A stretch of 64,000 bases of DNA, taken from the NCBI RefSeq assembly GCF_900497695.1, contig NZ_UIDD01000007.1, positions 620,001 to 684,000 of the forward strand, in the 5' to 3' direction. Below, piece after piece: positions 9,349 through 16,952 of the stretch (the first letter of the stretch is position 1; each line of letters starts with the position of its first letter). The notes beneath the pieces are model-generated. The model ran no database searches, had not been told where the DNA came from, and saw only the letters and a list, made by a program, of their open reading frames with translations. Position numbers and translations under genes: made by a program. The stretch comes from Pseudomonas wadenswilerensis. GTDB lineage: Bacteria; Pseudomonadota; Gammaproteobacteria; Pseudomonadales; Pseudomonadaceae.

Positions 9349-9828
9349 TCAGTGGTGAGCGACGCGAACGAACAGGTGGTCACTGTGGGCGTGGCTGTGC
9401 GGTGCACTCTGGTAGGCACCGGCTTCAGGCTCGAACGGCGCCTGCTCGACCGTCACCTGCAGGCCCAGGCCACGGACCATCTCGTCCAGCACATGGTCGT
9501 GCTGATAACGCACCAGCCCGGCCTCGATCTGCAGCGGTACATGGCGGTTGCCCAGGTGATAGGCGGCGCGGGTCAGCAACAGCGGATCGGCGCAGCGCAC
9601 GCTGGACACCTGCTCGGCCGCCGCCAGCACGCGGATCACCTCGCCGCCCTGCGCCTCGCCGAGCAGTTCGCCACCGCGCAGCAACTGACCGCGCTCAAGC
9701 ATCAAGCCGGCCTCGCGGCCATCGTCGAGGGTGACGCGCACACGGCTCTTGATGCGCGTGTCGACAGTGAGGGTGACGGTGCCGCTTACCGTGGCGGCGT
9801 CGCTCAGGCGACGGGTCAACAGGATCAT
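9349..9828 (-). CDS. ureE: Urease accessory nickel metallochaperone UreE
   Basis: 159 residues. UreE donates nickel to the UreDFG-apourease complex. The N-terminal peptide-binding domain (TRRLSDAATVSGTVTLTVD) and C-terminal metal domain are present, including GNRHVPLQIE, where the conserved dimer-interface His sits. The C-terminus is histidine-rich (HSHAHSDHLFVRVAHH), giving extra nickel sites. Placed between ureC and ureJ; a GGAG site precedes the ATG. Confidence 0.95.
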   Translation of the reverse strand: MILLTRRLSDAATVSGTVTLTVDTRIKSRVRVTLDDGREAGLMLERGQLLRGGELLGEAQGGEVIRVLAAAEQVSSVRCADPLLLTRAAYHLGNRHVPLQIEAGLVRYQHDHVLDEMVRGLGLQVTVEQAPFEPEAGAYQSAPHSHAHSDHLFVRVAHH

Positions 9829-9837
9829 GCTCGCTCC

Positions 9838-11541
9838 TTAAAACAGAAAATAACGCTGGGCCATCGGCAGCACCGTGGCGGGTTCGCACACCAGCAGTTC
9901 ACCGTCGGCGCGCACCTCGTAGGTTTGCGAGTCGACCTCGATCATCGGCAACAGGCCGTTATGGACCATGTCGCCCTTGCGCACCGTGCGGCAGCCCCGG
10001 GCCTCGCCGATCAGGCTGTGCAGCCCCAGTTGCCGGTGCACGCCACGGTCGATCGCCGCCTTGGACAGAAACGTCATGCGCGTGGCATGGCGCGCGGCAC
10101 CGAGGGCGCCGAACATCGGCCGGTAATGCACCGGTTGCGGGGTCGGGATCGAACCGTTGATATCGCCCATGGGCGCCATGGCGATCATCCCGCCCTTGAT
10201 CACCAGCGCAGGCTTGACCCCGAAGAACGCCGGGGCCCAGAGCACCAGGTCGGCCAGCTTGCCAGCCTCCACCGAACCCACTTCGTGGGCGATGCCATGG
10301 GTCAGCGCCGGGTTGATGGTGTACTTGGCGATGTAGCGCTTGACCCGGAAGTTGTCGCTGCGTGCGCTATCCGGTGCCAGGGGCCCACGGCGCAGTTTCA
10401 TCTGGTGGGCCACCTGCCAGGTGCGCAGCACCACTTCGCCGACACGGCCCATGGCCTGGGAGTCGGACGAGGTCATGGAGAACGCGCCCAGGTCGTGGAG
10501 GATGTCTTCGGCGGCAATCGTCTCGCGGCGGATGCGCGACTCGGCGAAGGCCACGTCCTCGGCAATGCTCGGGTCCAGGTGGTGGCAGACCATGAGCATG
10601 TCCAGGTGCTCATCGACAGTGTTCTGGGTGTAGGGCAAGGTCGGGTTGGTCGAGGACGGCAGCACGTTGGCAAAGGCCGCGGCGCGGATGATGTCCGGCG
10701 CATGGCCACCGCCCGCGCCTTCGGTGTGGAAGGTATGGATGGTGCGATCGCCGATGGCCGCCAGGGTGTCCTCGATGCAGCCGGACTCGTTGAGGGTGTC
10801 GGTGTGGATCGCCACCTGCACGTCATGTTCCTCAGCCACGCTCAGGCAGCAGTCGATGGCCGCCGGGGTCGACCCCCAGTCTTCGTGCAGCTTCAGGCCC
10901 ACGGCCCCGGCTTCGATCTGCTCGCGCAGGGCTTCGGGCCGCGAGGCGTTGCCCTTGCCCAGCAAGCCGATATTGATCGGCAACTGGTCGGCGGCCTGGA
11001 GCATGCGCGCCAGGTACCAGGGCCCGGAGGTGCAGGTGGTGGCATTGGTGCCCGTGGCCGGCCCGGTGCCGCCCCCGATGAAGGTGGTAATGCCCGAGGT
11101 CAGCGCCTCTTCAACCTGCTGCGGGCAGATGAAGTGAATGTGCGAGTCGATGCCGCCAGCGGTGACGATCTTGCCTTCGGCGGCGATCACCTCGGTGCCC
11201 GGCCCCACCGGCAGGGTCACCCCCGGTTGCACATCGGGGTTGCCGGCCTTGCCGACGCCGACGATGCGCCCGTTCTTGATGCCGATATCAGCCTTGACGA
11301 TGCCCCAGTGGTCGATGATCAGCGCGTTGGTCAACACCAGGTCCAGCGCCTCGCTGGCGAGCATCTGGCCCTGGCCCATGCCGTCGCGGATGACCTTGCC
11401 GCCGCCGAACTTGACCTCCTCGCCATAGATCGTGAAGTCCTTCTCGACCTCGACCCACAGTTCGGTGTCGGCCAGGCGCACGCGGTCGCCGACCGTGGGG
11501 CCGAACATGTCGGCATAGGCCCTGCGGGAAATCCGGCTCAT
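9838..11541 (-). CDS. ureC: Urease alpha subunit UreC
   Basis: 567 residues, standard length. It is the catalytic subunit hydrolysing urea to ammonia and carbamate. All active-site residues can be seen: H134 and H136 in DSHIHFICP, the carbamylated K217 and H219 in [13 protein letters not shown]246, H272, the flap C319-H320 in MVCHHLD and D360 in [10 protein letters not shown]. It overlaps ureB by 4 bp (ATGA), so the structural subunits are translationally coupled. Confidence 0.98.
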   Translation of the reverse strand: MSRISRRAYADMFGPTVGDRVRLADTELWVEVEKDFTIYGEEVKFGGGKVIRDGMGQGQMLASEALDLVLTNALIIDHWGIVKADIGIKNGRIVGVGKAGNPDVQPGVTLPVGPGTEVIAAEGKIVTAGGIDSHIHFICPQQVEEALTSGITTFIGGGTGPATGTNATTCTSGPWYLARMLQAADQLPINIGLLGKGNASRPEALREQIEAGAVGLKLHEDWGSTPAAIDCCLSVAEEHDVQVAIHTDTLNESGCIEDTLAAIGDRTIHTFHTEGAGGGHAPDIIRAAAFANVLPSSTNPTLPYTQNTVDEHLDMLMVCHHLDPSIAEDVAFAESRIRRETIAAEDILHDLGAFSMTSSDSQAMGRVGEVVLRTWQVAHQMKLRRGPLAPDSARSDNFRVKRYIAKYTINPALTHGIAHEVGSVEAGKLADLVLWAPAFFGVKPALVIKGGMIAMAPMGDINGSIPTPQPVHYRPMFGALGAARHATRMTFLSKAAIDRGVHRQLGLHSLIGEARGCRTVRKGDMVHNGLLPMIEVDSQTYEVRADGELLVCEPATVLPMAQRYFLF

Positions 11542-11855
11542 GCCTGCGCCTCCAGCTTGCCCATGACCTTGCCCTGAAAGCCGTAGACCTCGCGCTTGCC
11601 GCGATACGGCACCAGGTTGACGGTGCGCGCCTGACCCGGCTCGAAACGCACGGCGGTGCCAGCGGCGATGTCCAGGCGAAAGCCGCGGGTGGGCTCGCGC
11701 TCGAACACCAGGGCGTTGTTCACCTCAAAAAAGTGATAGTGCGAGCCGACCTGCACCGGACGGTCGCCGTGGTTGGCAACGGTGACGCTGATCAGCGCCA
11801 GGCCGGCATTGAGTTCGATGTCGCCGTCGGCAACCTGTATTTCTCCGGGAATCAT
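11538..11855 (-). CDS. ureB: Urease beta subunit UreB
   Basis: 105 residues beginning [16 protein letters not shown], the conserved UreB start. It also holds [10 protein letters not shown] and GTAVRFEPG, typical of the beta subunit. It packs with UreA and UreC in the trimer of heterotrimers. Stop overlaps the ureC start. Confidence 0.97.
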   Translation of the reverse strand: MIPGEIQVADGDIELNAGLALISVTVANHGDRPVQVGSHYHFFEVNNALVFEREPTRGFRLDIAAGTAVRFEPGQARTVNLVPYRGKREVYGFQGKVMGKLEAQA

Positions 11856-11864
11856 CCTGTGCTC

Positions 11865-12167
11865 CTAGACGATCGGGTCATGGACGGTGACCAGCTTGGT
11901 GCCGTCGGGAAAGGTCGCTTCCACCTGCACATCGGGGATCATTTCGCTGACCCCTGCCATCACCTGGTCGCGACGCAGCACCTCGCGGCCCAGGTTCATC
12001 AGCTCGGCCACCGTGCGCCCATCGCGGGCGCCTTCCATCACCGTGGCGCTGATCAATGCCACCGCCTCCGGGTAGTTGAGCTTCAGGCCACGGGCCAGGC
12101 GCCGCTCGGCCAGCAGCGCGGCGGTGAACAGCAGCAGTTTGTCTTTCTCTCGCGGGGTCAGCTCCAT
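11865..12167 (-). CDS. ureA: Urease gamma subunit UreA
   Basis: 100 residues beginning [20 protein letters not shown], with [20 protein letters not shown] and the [21 protein letters not shown] end typical of UreA. It lies 9 bp downstream of ureD and 9 bp upstream of ureB in the operon. Confidence 0.97.
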   Translation of the reverse strand: MELTPREKDKLLLFTAALLAERRLARGLKLNYPEAVALISATVMEGARDGRTVAELMNLGREVLRRDQVMAGVSEMIPDVQVEATFPDGTKLVTVHDPIV

Positions 12168-12176
12168 GGTGCTCTC

Positions 12177-13010
12177 TCAAGTGGCCCAGATACGCGGCGG
12201 GCATGGCGCCAGGCCGACCACGGCGGGTCGCAAGGCATACCAGAGCCGCTGCAAGGTGGATTGCAGGCGTTGGTTGTCGTGGTCGAGCAGGCGCACCACC
12301 AGCAGTTGGCCGAGCAGGGTCGCGCCGGCGGGGGCGCCAAGGTCTTCAATCAGTGCGCGGCTCTGCTCAAGCAGTTCGGTACTGGCTGGATAGGCGCAAA
12401 AGGTCGCCTGCAGGGGGAAGCCGGCGAGTTTTTCCAGGTGCCCGCCTTCGATGCGCAGGCGCTCGTGCAGGCCCGGGTCATCGGGCACTTCTATCTGCAG
12501 GCGGCTGTCGAGCGCGCCGTGACTGAAAGTCTCACCCATCACCGGGCGGCCCAGGCACAGGGTCTCCCAGGCCAGCAGGCGGGCGCCGGGCGCCAGGCTA
12601 AAACGGTTTTCCAGGCGCACTCTGGCGCCGGCAAAGCAGATGCTGCCCTGGGGCAGCCATTCGAGAATGCTGGCTTCGCCCAGGTAAAAATGCTGCTGGA
12701 GAACCGAGGTCGGGCCGCCACTGCGGTAGAACTTGGTCGCCCCGGGCATGGTCAGCAGCGCATGGCTACTTGGCTCCAGGTGCACATCGAGCAGCAGTTT
12801 GTCGCCACCGACCACACCGCCAGGCGGGTGCAGTACATAGACGTGGCACGGCGCACCCTCGGGATAGAACGGTCGCTGCACCAAAAGAGGACCGAAATGC
12901 CGCCGCGCACCAATACAGGTCTTGCTCTCGCACCGGACGAAACGCAGCCTCAGCTCGGCGCGCCAGCCGGCGTCAGCGGTGACCAGGTCGGGGGTTTCGG
13001 GGAGCGACAT
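12177..13010 (-). CDS. ureD: Urease accessory protein UreD
   Basis: 277 residues. UreD (UreH) is the scaffold that binds apourease and recruits UreF and UreG. Conserved elements are YPEGAPCHVYVLHPPGGVVG, GGDKLLLDV and GATKFYRSGG. It is the first gene of the leftward ureDABCEJFG operon; a TGAGG site precedes the ATG at 13010. A hairpin (13031-13050) lies in the putative leader. Confidence 0.95.
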   Translation of the reverse strand: MSLPETPDLVTADAGWRAELRLRFVRCESKTCIGARRHFGPLLVQRPFYPEGAPCHVYVLHPPGGVVGGDKLLLDVHLEPSSHALLTMPGATKFYRSGGPTSVLQQHFYLGEASILEWLPQGSICFAGARVRLENRFSLAPGARLLAWETLCLGRPVMGETFSHGALDSRLQIEVPDDPGLHERLRIEGGHLEKLAGFPLQATFCAYPASTELLEQSRALIEDLGAPAGATLLGQLLVVRLLDHDNQRLQSTLQRLWYALRPAVVGLAPCPPRIWAT

Positions 13011-13261
13011 GCCTCAGGTTCCAGTAAACGCTGCACCTCTCCGGGTGCAGACGCATTTGCAAGAAACAACCTGCGCGCTCAAGCGAATGCGGCGACGTGC
13101 AGGTTTGACCAATCGATCAGTAATCGATGGGTGAGGCAAAGCACATAGCGGGCCAAGATGGCGCGCTGGAGGGGTTTGTTCAAACAGCGGGCATGCACCG
13201 GTTTAGCGCTGCCCGGTTGCCGCGTGTTTAAACCTGGGCATCAGACCCTGCCTACGGGCGG
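13011..13261. other. Intergenic region upstream of the urease operon
   Basis: About 250 bp without a gene, which must contain the urease promoter on the minus strand. Visible structure: an inverted repeat CTGCACC (13031-13037) / GGTGCAG (13044-13050), and two direct AATCGAT boxes at 13111-13117 and 13122-13128, 11 bp apart, which could be an operator. No confident -35/-10 or sigma-54 element was found. Confidence 0.5.
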
Positions 13262-13867
13262 CTACGCCTGGCGCAGGCGCTTACGGTGTTCGGCGACCTT
13301 ATGCCGGTTGCCGCACACCGCCATGCTGCACCAGCGCCGGCGGTGGGATTTGGTGCGGTCGTAGAACCAGAGGATGCAGTCCGGGTGTTCGCAGGTTCTG
13401 ACCAGGCTGAAGTCGCCGCCCGCCAGCAGCTCGGCTGCTTGCTCGGCCAGGGGCGCCAACAGTTGCTCGGCCGAACGCTGCTCGGCCACTCGCCTCAGCT
13501 TCGGCTGGTCGTCCTTGTCCCACACCAGTTGCGCATGGCTGGCGCCCTGGGCCAGGAAGCGGTTCAGGGTAGCCGGATCGCCGCGCCCGCCCGCCTTGCG
13601 TTGCTCGACCAGCGCGCGCAACGACTCGCGCAAGGTCACTGCCGCCTCCAGCAACGCGCCCTTGGCCAGGCGTGGCGCGGGTCCCTCTAGCACGCCCATA
13701 CGTTGCAGCCAGGCCAGTACGTCGGCATCGCTGTGCCAGAAATCGGTGCGCTGGCCGTCGACGATGGCGACGGTGTTGAGCATGTCCAGCACCGGGTGGT
13801 CGGCAAGGACATAGGGTTCGGTGATGGCGTCGGTCATGGCCGTTCTCGGCAGCGGGCGTTGCTCCAT
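13262..13867 (-). CDS. CGNR zinc-finger (ABATE-domain) transcriptional regulator
   Basis: 201 residues from ATG 13867 (an internal ATG at 13837 giving MTDAITEP is also possible). The N-terminal ~130 residues are the ABATE stress-sensing domain (HPVLDMLNTVAIVDGQRTDF). The C-terminus is the CGNR zinc finger: CEHPDCILWFYD, then RRRWCSMAVCGNRHKVAEHR, with the Cys spaced for zinc binding. Such proteins are DNA-binding regulators. It is divergent from an alpha/beta hydrolase gene, and the region between them carries repeated GTAACC-type boxes, one of which touches this start codon, so autoregulation and control of the hydrolase are likely. Confidence 0.88.
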   Translation of the reverse strand: MEQRPLPRTAMTDAITEPYVLADHPVLDMLNTVAIVDGQRTDFWHSDADVLAWLQRMGVLEGPAPRLAKGALLEAAVTLRESLRALVEQRKAGGRGDPATLNRFLAQGASHAQLVWDKDDQPKLRRVAEQRSAEQLLAPLAEQAAELLAGGDFSLVRTCEHPDCILWFYDRTKSHRRRWCSMAVCGNRHKVAEHRKRLRQA

Positions 13868-14011
13868 GGTAACCCTTATTTTCAGCGTTTCAAGTTACAC
13901 GGCCGATCATCACCGCACCCTGGTAACCTCTTAAATTGTATTTGACAGGTTACAAACTCCATGCAAGATTTGCTTGCGCAGTAACCTAATAAATCAATTT
14001 ACCCGGTTACA
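13868..14011. promoter_or_regulatory. Three paired GTAACC/GGTTAC boxes between CGNR regulator and hydrolase
   Basis: Six copies of a short box form three inverted pairs: GGTAACC 13868-13874 with AGTTAC 13893-13898; GGTAACC 13922-13928 with GGTTACA 13948-13954; AGTAACC 13980-13986 with GGTTACA 14005-14011. Within each pair the starts are 25-26 bp apart. A TTGACA -35-like hexamer (13942-13947) abuts the second pair and a weak AAGATT at 13965-13970 is 17 bp further on. The layout suggests operators for the CGNR protein. Confidence 0.7.
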
Positions 14012-14024
14012 GAGGACCAGTCCG

Positions 14025-14891
14025 ATGAGCACTCCTACCCCAACCGTGCGCTACCAGTTCGTCGACGCCGACGGCGTTCGCGTGTTCTACCGTGAAGCCG
14101 GCGAGCCCGGTGCCCCGGTGTTGCTCCTGCTGCATGGCTTCCCCAGTTCATCCCATCAGTTTCGCGACCTGATCCCGCTGCTGGCCGCGCACTTTCACCT
14201 GATCGCCCCGGACCTGCCGGGTTTCGGCTTCACTGAAGTACCGGCCGAACGCGAGTACCGTTACAGCTTCGATGCCCTGGCGCAGACCCTGGGCGCCTTT
14301 GTCGATGCGCTGAACCTCAAGCGCTATGCAATGTATGTGTTCGACTACGGCGCGCCCACCGGCCTGCGCCTGGCCGTGGCGCACCCGCAGCGGGTCACGG
14401 GGTTCGTGTCGCAAAATGGCAACGCCTATCTCGAAGGACTGGGCGATGCCTGGGCGCCGATTCGCCAGTACTGGGCTGACCCGTCGGCGGCCAACCGCAA
14501 GACCGTTGGCGATGCGGTTCTGCATCTGGAAGGCACTCGCTGGCAGTACCTGCATGGCGTGGCCGATCCGACCCTGGTCGCCCCGGAGTCCTACACCCTC
14601 GATGCACTGTTGCTGGAGCGCCCGGGCAACAAGGAGATCCAGCTCGACCTGTTCCTCGACTACGCCAACAACCTTGGGCGCTACCCGCAGTTCCAGGCGT
14701 TTTTCCGCGAGTATCAGGTGCCGTCGCTGATCATCTGGGGCAAGCATGACCCGTTCTTCATTCCACCAGGGGCTGAGGCCTACAAGCGTGACAACCCCAA
14801 CGCCGTGGTGGAGCTGCTGGATACCGGCCACTTTGCCCTGGAGACCCATGCGGCGCACATTGCCCGGCGGATTGTCGAGGTGCTGGGTTGA
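14025..14891 (+). CDS. Alpha/beta hydrolase (epoxide hydrolase/dehalogenase-like)
   Basis: 288 residues from ATG 14025, which has AGAGGA 8 nt upstream. Oxyanion-hole motif HGFPSSSHQFRDL near residues 38-50. The nucleophile position reads VFDYGAPTG, an Asp rather than the Ser of esterases, as in haloalkane dehalogenases and epoxide hydrolases. The acid is the Asp in WGKHDPFF and the catalytic His is in DTGHFALE. Substrate unknown. It is divergent from the CGNR regulator and followed by a REP-like hairpin, so it is probably a single-gene unit. Confidence 0.85.
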   Translation: MSTPTPTVRYQFVDADGVRVFYREAGEPGAPVLLLLHGFPSSSHQFRDLIPLLAAHFHLIAPDLPGFGFTEVPAEREYRYSFDALAQTLGAFVDALNLKRYAMYVFDYGAPTGLRLAVAHPQRVTGFVSQNGNAYLEGLGDAWAPIRQYWADPSAANRKTVGDAVLHLEGTRWQYLHGVADPTLVAPESYTLDALLLERPGNKEIQLDLFLDYANNLGRYPQFQAFFREYQVPSLIIWGKHDPFFIPPGAEAYKRDNPNAVVELLDTGHFALETHAAHIARRIVEVLG

Positions 14892-14893
14892 GC

Positions 14894-14921
14894 ATCGCGG
14901 GGCTTCGACTTGCCCCGCGAT
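14894..14921. terminator. REP-like hairpin after the hydrolase gene
   Basis: ATCGCGGGGC (14894-14903) pairs with GCCCCGCGAT (14912-14921) across an 8-nt loop, starting 3 nt after the stop codon. It is REP-derived and may act as a terminator; no T-run follows. Confidence 0.6.
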
Positions 14922-15035
14922 AGGGTCACAACCCATGCATCAGGTGCAGCAATGATCTGCAATCAACCCGATTGCTGCGCCATGACCGGATCAATACCCT
15001 CGAGCACACTCACACTGTGCTCCAGGAACCCGATC

Positions 15036-16010
15036 ATGGTCATGCAAATCCGCCTTCAGCAAACCGGTGCCCCCACCGTCCTGCACCTCGAACAGACCAC
15101 CGCGCAAGCACCCGGCCCCGGCGAGGTCTGGCTCGAACAGGCGGCCATCGGCGTCAACCCGCTGGACGTCAGCCAGCGCAAGGGCGATGTGCCTATTGCC
15201 TTGCCTTCAGGCCTTGGCCTGGAAGGTGCCGGGACCGTGGCCGCAATCGGCGCGCAGGTCACCGGGATCAATGTCGGCGACCGCGTCGGCTATGCCACCG
15301 GCCCGCTCGGCGCCTACGCCAGCGCCCGGCTGTACCCCGCCGAGCGCCTGGTCAAACTCCCGGACAATCTCGGCCTGGACGAAGCGGCCGCCCTGCTGTT
15401 CAAGGGCATCACCGCCCACTACCTGCTTCACAGCACCTACCCGGTCGGGCCCGGCACGCGGCTGATGATCTACGGCGCGGCAGGCGCGCTGGGGCAGTTG
15501 CTGGTGCCCTGGGCCAAACATCTGGGCGCGTTTGTCATCGGCGTGGTATCGAAGCCGCAAAGTGTCGCCCGCGCCCGCGCCTCCGGCTGCGATGAAGTGC
15601 TGGTGTTCGACGCCGCCACCCTGGCCGCGCAGGTGCTGGACGTGACCCACGGGCAAAAACTCGATGTGGTCTACGACCCGATCGGCCGGGTGTCCTTCGA
15701 GGCTTCGCTGGACAGCTTGCGGCCGCGCGGCCTGCTGGTGTCTTGCGGCATGGCCTCGGGCGCGCCGCCGGCCATCGAGCTCAGTACCCTCAACGCCAAG
15801 GGTTCGTTGTTCATCACCCGCCCGTCGCTGGCCGCGCACACGGCAACTGCCGGCGAGTACCAGCAACGTGCCGGGGAGGTGCTGGCGGCGGTGGCGACAG
15901 GTATCATTCGGCCGCAGATCTGGAAGCGTTATGCACTGGCCGACGCCGCCATGGCCCATGACGACTTGCAACAAGGACGCTCACAGGGCGCGGTCATCCT
16001 GACGCCCTGA
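15036..16010 (+). CDS. Zinc-independent quinone oxidoreductase (MDR family)
   Basis: 324 residues from ATG 15036, with AGGAA at 15024-15028 and 7-nt spacing. The pattern of NADPH:quinone oxidoreductases is present: GPGEVWLEQAAIGVNPLDV, LGLEGAGTVAAIG, GDRVGYA, and the cofactor motif YGAAGALGQLLVPWAK near residues 149-164. No zinc-binding Cys cluster is present. The enzyme should reduce quinones or activated alkenes with NADPH. It is followed 18 bp later by a LysR regulator in the same direction, probably one transcript. Confidence 0.9.
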   Translation: MVMQIRLQQTGAPTVLHLEQTTAQAPGPGEVWLEQAAIGVNPLDVSQRKGDVPIALPSGLGLEGAGTVAAIGAQVTGINVGDRVGYATGPLGAYASARLYPAERLVKLPDNLGLDEAAALLFKGITAHYLLHSTYPVGPGTRLMIYGAAGALGQLLVPWAKHLGAFVIGVVSKPQSVARARASGCDEVLVFDAATLAAQVLDVTHGQKLDVVYDPIGRVSFEASLDSLRPRGLLVSCGMASGAPPAIELSTLNAKGSLFITRPSLAAHTATAGEYQQRAGEVLAAVATGIIRPQIWKRYALADAAMAHDDLQQGRSQGAVILTP

Positions 16011-16028
16011 CCCACCGAGGTAACCCCC

Positions 16029-16952
16029 ATGGACCCGTTCGACAGTCGCCAGGCCGATGAGCTTGCCACCCTCCTGGCGTTGTTCGAGCAAGGCTCCTTT
16101 GCCGCTGCCGGGCGCCTGCTGCAGCGCCATCCCTCAGTGCTGTCCAAGCGCCTTGGCGCACTGGAGCAGCGCCTGGGTATTCGCCTGGTCGAGCGAACCA
16201 CCCGCCAGTTGCGTTTCACCGATGAAGGCGCGCGGCTGGTAGAGCGCCTGCGCCAGGCCGCGAGCCTGATCAGCGAGGCCGAACGCGAAGCAGCCCAAGG
16301 CGCTACGCAGATTCGCGGGCGGCTGCGCATCGCCCTGCCCTCGTCCATGGGCCGCCTGTGGCTGAGCCCGCTGCTCGCCGAGTTTGCCCTGGCGTTTCCC
16401 CAGGTACAGCTGGAGACCGAATACGCCGAACGCTTTGTCGATATCGTCGCCGAAGGCTTCGATGCCGCGATCCGCATTGGCGAACTGGCCGACAGCCGCC
16501 TGGTGGCGCGCAAGCTCTGTGAGCATCGGCGCATCCTCTGCGCGGCGCCGGCCTACCTGCAACAGCACGGCCAGCCGCAGACACCGGCCGACCTTGCCAA
16601 CCATAACTGCCTGGGGTTTACCGGGCTGCGCTCGTACCCGGAATGGCGCCTGGCCAGCCAGGGCCAGCAGCAGACGGTGAAGGTGCGCGGCTCGCTGGTC
16701 AGCAACGACAACGAAGCGCTACTGGCCGCCGCCCGCGCCGGGGTCGGCATCCTCGCCGGCGGCGACTGGCTGATGCAGCACGACCTGGACAGCGGCCGCC
16801 TGCTGCCGGTGCTGCCCGACTGGCAACTGGATGCCGACGCCGGCATTTACCTGGTGCGCCCGGGCGCCCGCTACAACAGTGCCGCGACCCTCGCCTTCAA
16901 GCAGTGGATCGAGGCGCGTTTTGCCAACGGCGCGCCCTGGCGCAGCCGCTAA
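16029..16952 (+). CDS. LysR family transcriptional regulator
   Basis: 307 residues. The N-terminal winged helix-turn-helix reads LATLLALFEQGSFAAAGRLL and LSKRLGALEQRLGIRLVERT, then the substrate-binding domain (RLRIALPSSMGRLWLSPLLA). It belongs to the CrgA/DmlR-like group. It lies 18 bp after the quinone oxidoreductase and overlaps the end of the convergent ABC ATPase gene by 4 bp. It may regulate the oxidoreductase; that is inferred from position. Confidence 0.92.
   Translation: MDPFDSRQADELATLLALFEQGSFAAAGRLLQRHPSVLSKRLGALEQRLGIRLVERTTRQLRFTDEGARLVERLRQAASLISEAEREAAQGATQIRGRLRIALPSSMGRLWLSPLLAEFALAFPQVQLETEYAERFVDIVAEGFDAAIRIGELADSRLVARKLCEHRRILCAAPAYLQQHGQPQTPADLANHNCLGFTGLRSYPEWRLASQGQQQTVKVRGSLVSNDNEALLAAARAGVGILAGGDWLMQHDLDSGRLLPVLPDWQLDADAGIYLVRPGARYNSAATLAFKQWIEARFANGAPWRSR

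Noticed and set aside
9352..11577. A 741-residue plus-strand frame opposite ureC and ureE
   Set aside because: Antisense shadow; ureC has every active-site residue on the other strand.
9838..13010. A sigma-54 or nitrogen-regulated promoter for the urease operon
   Set aside because: No GG-N10-GC element was found on the minus strand upstream of ureD within 13011-13261.
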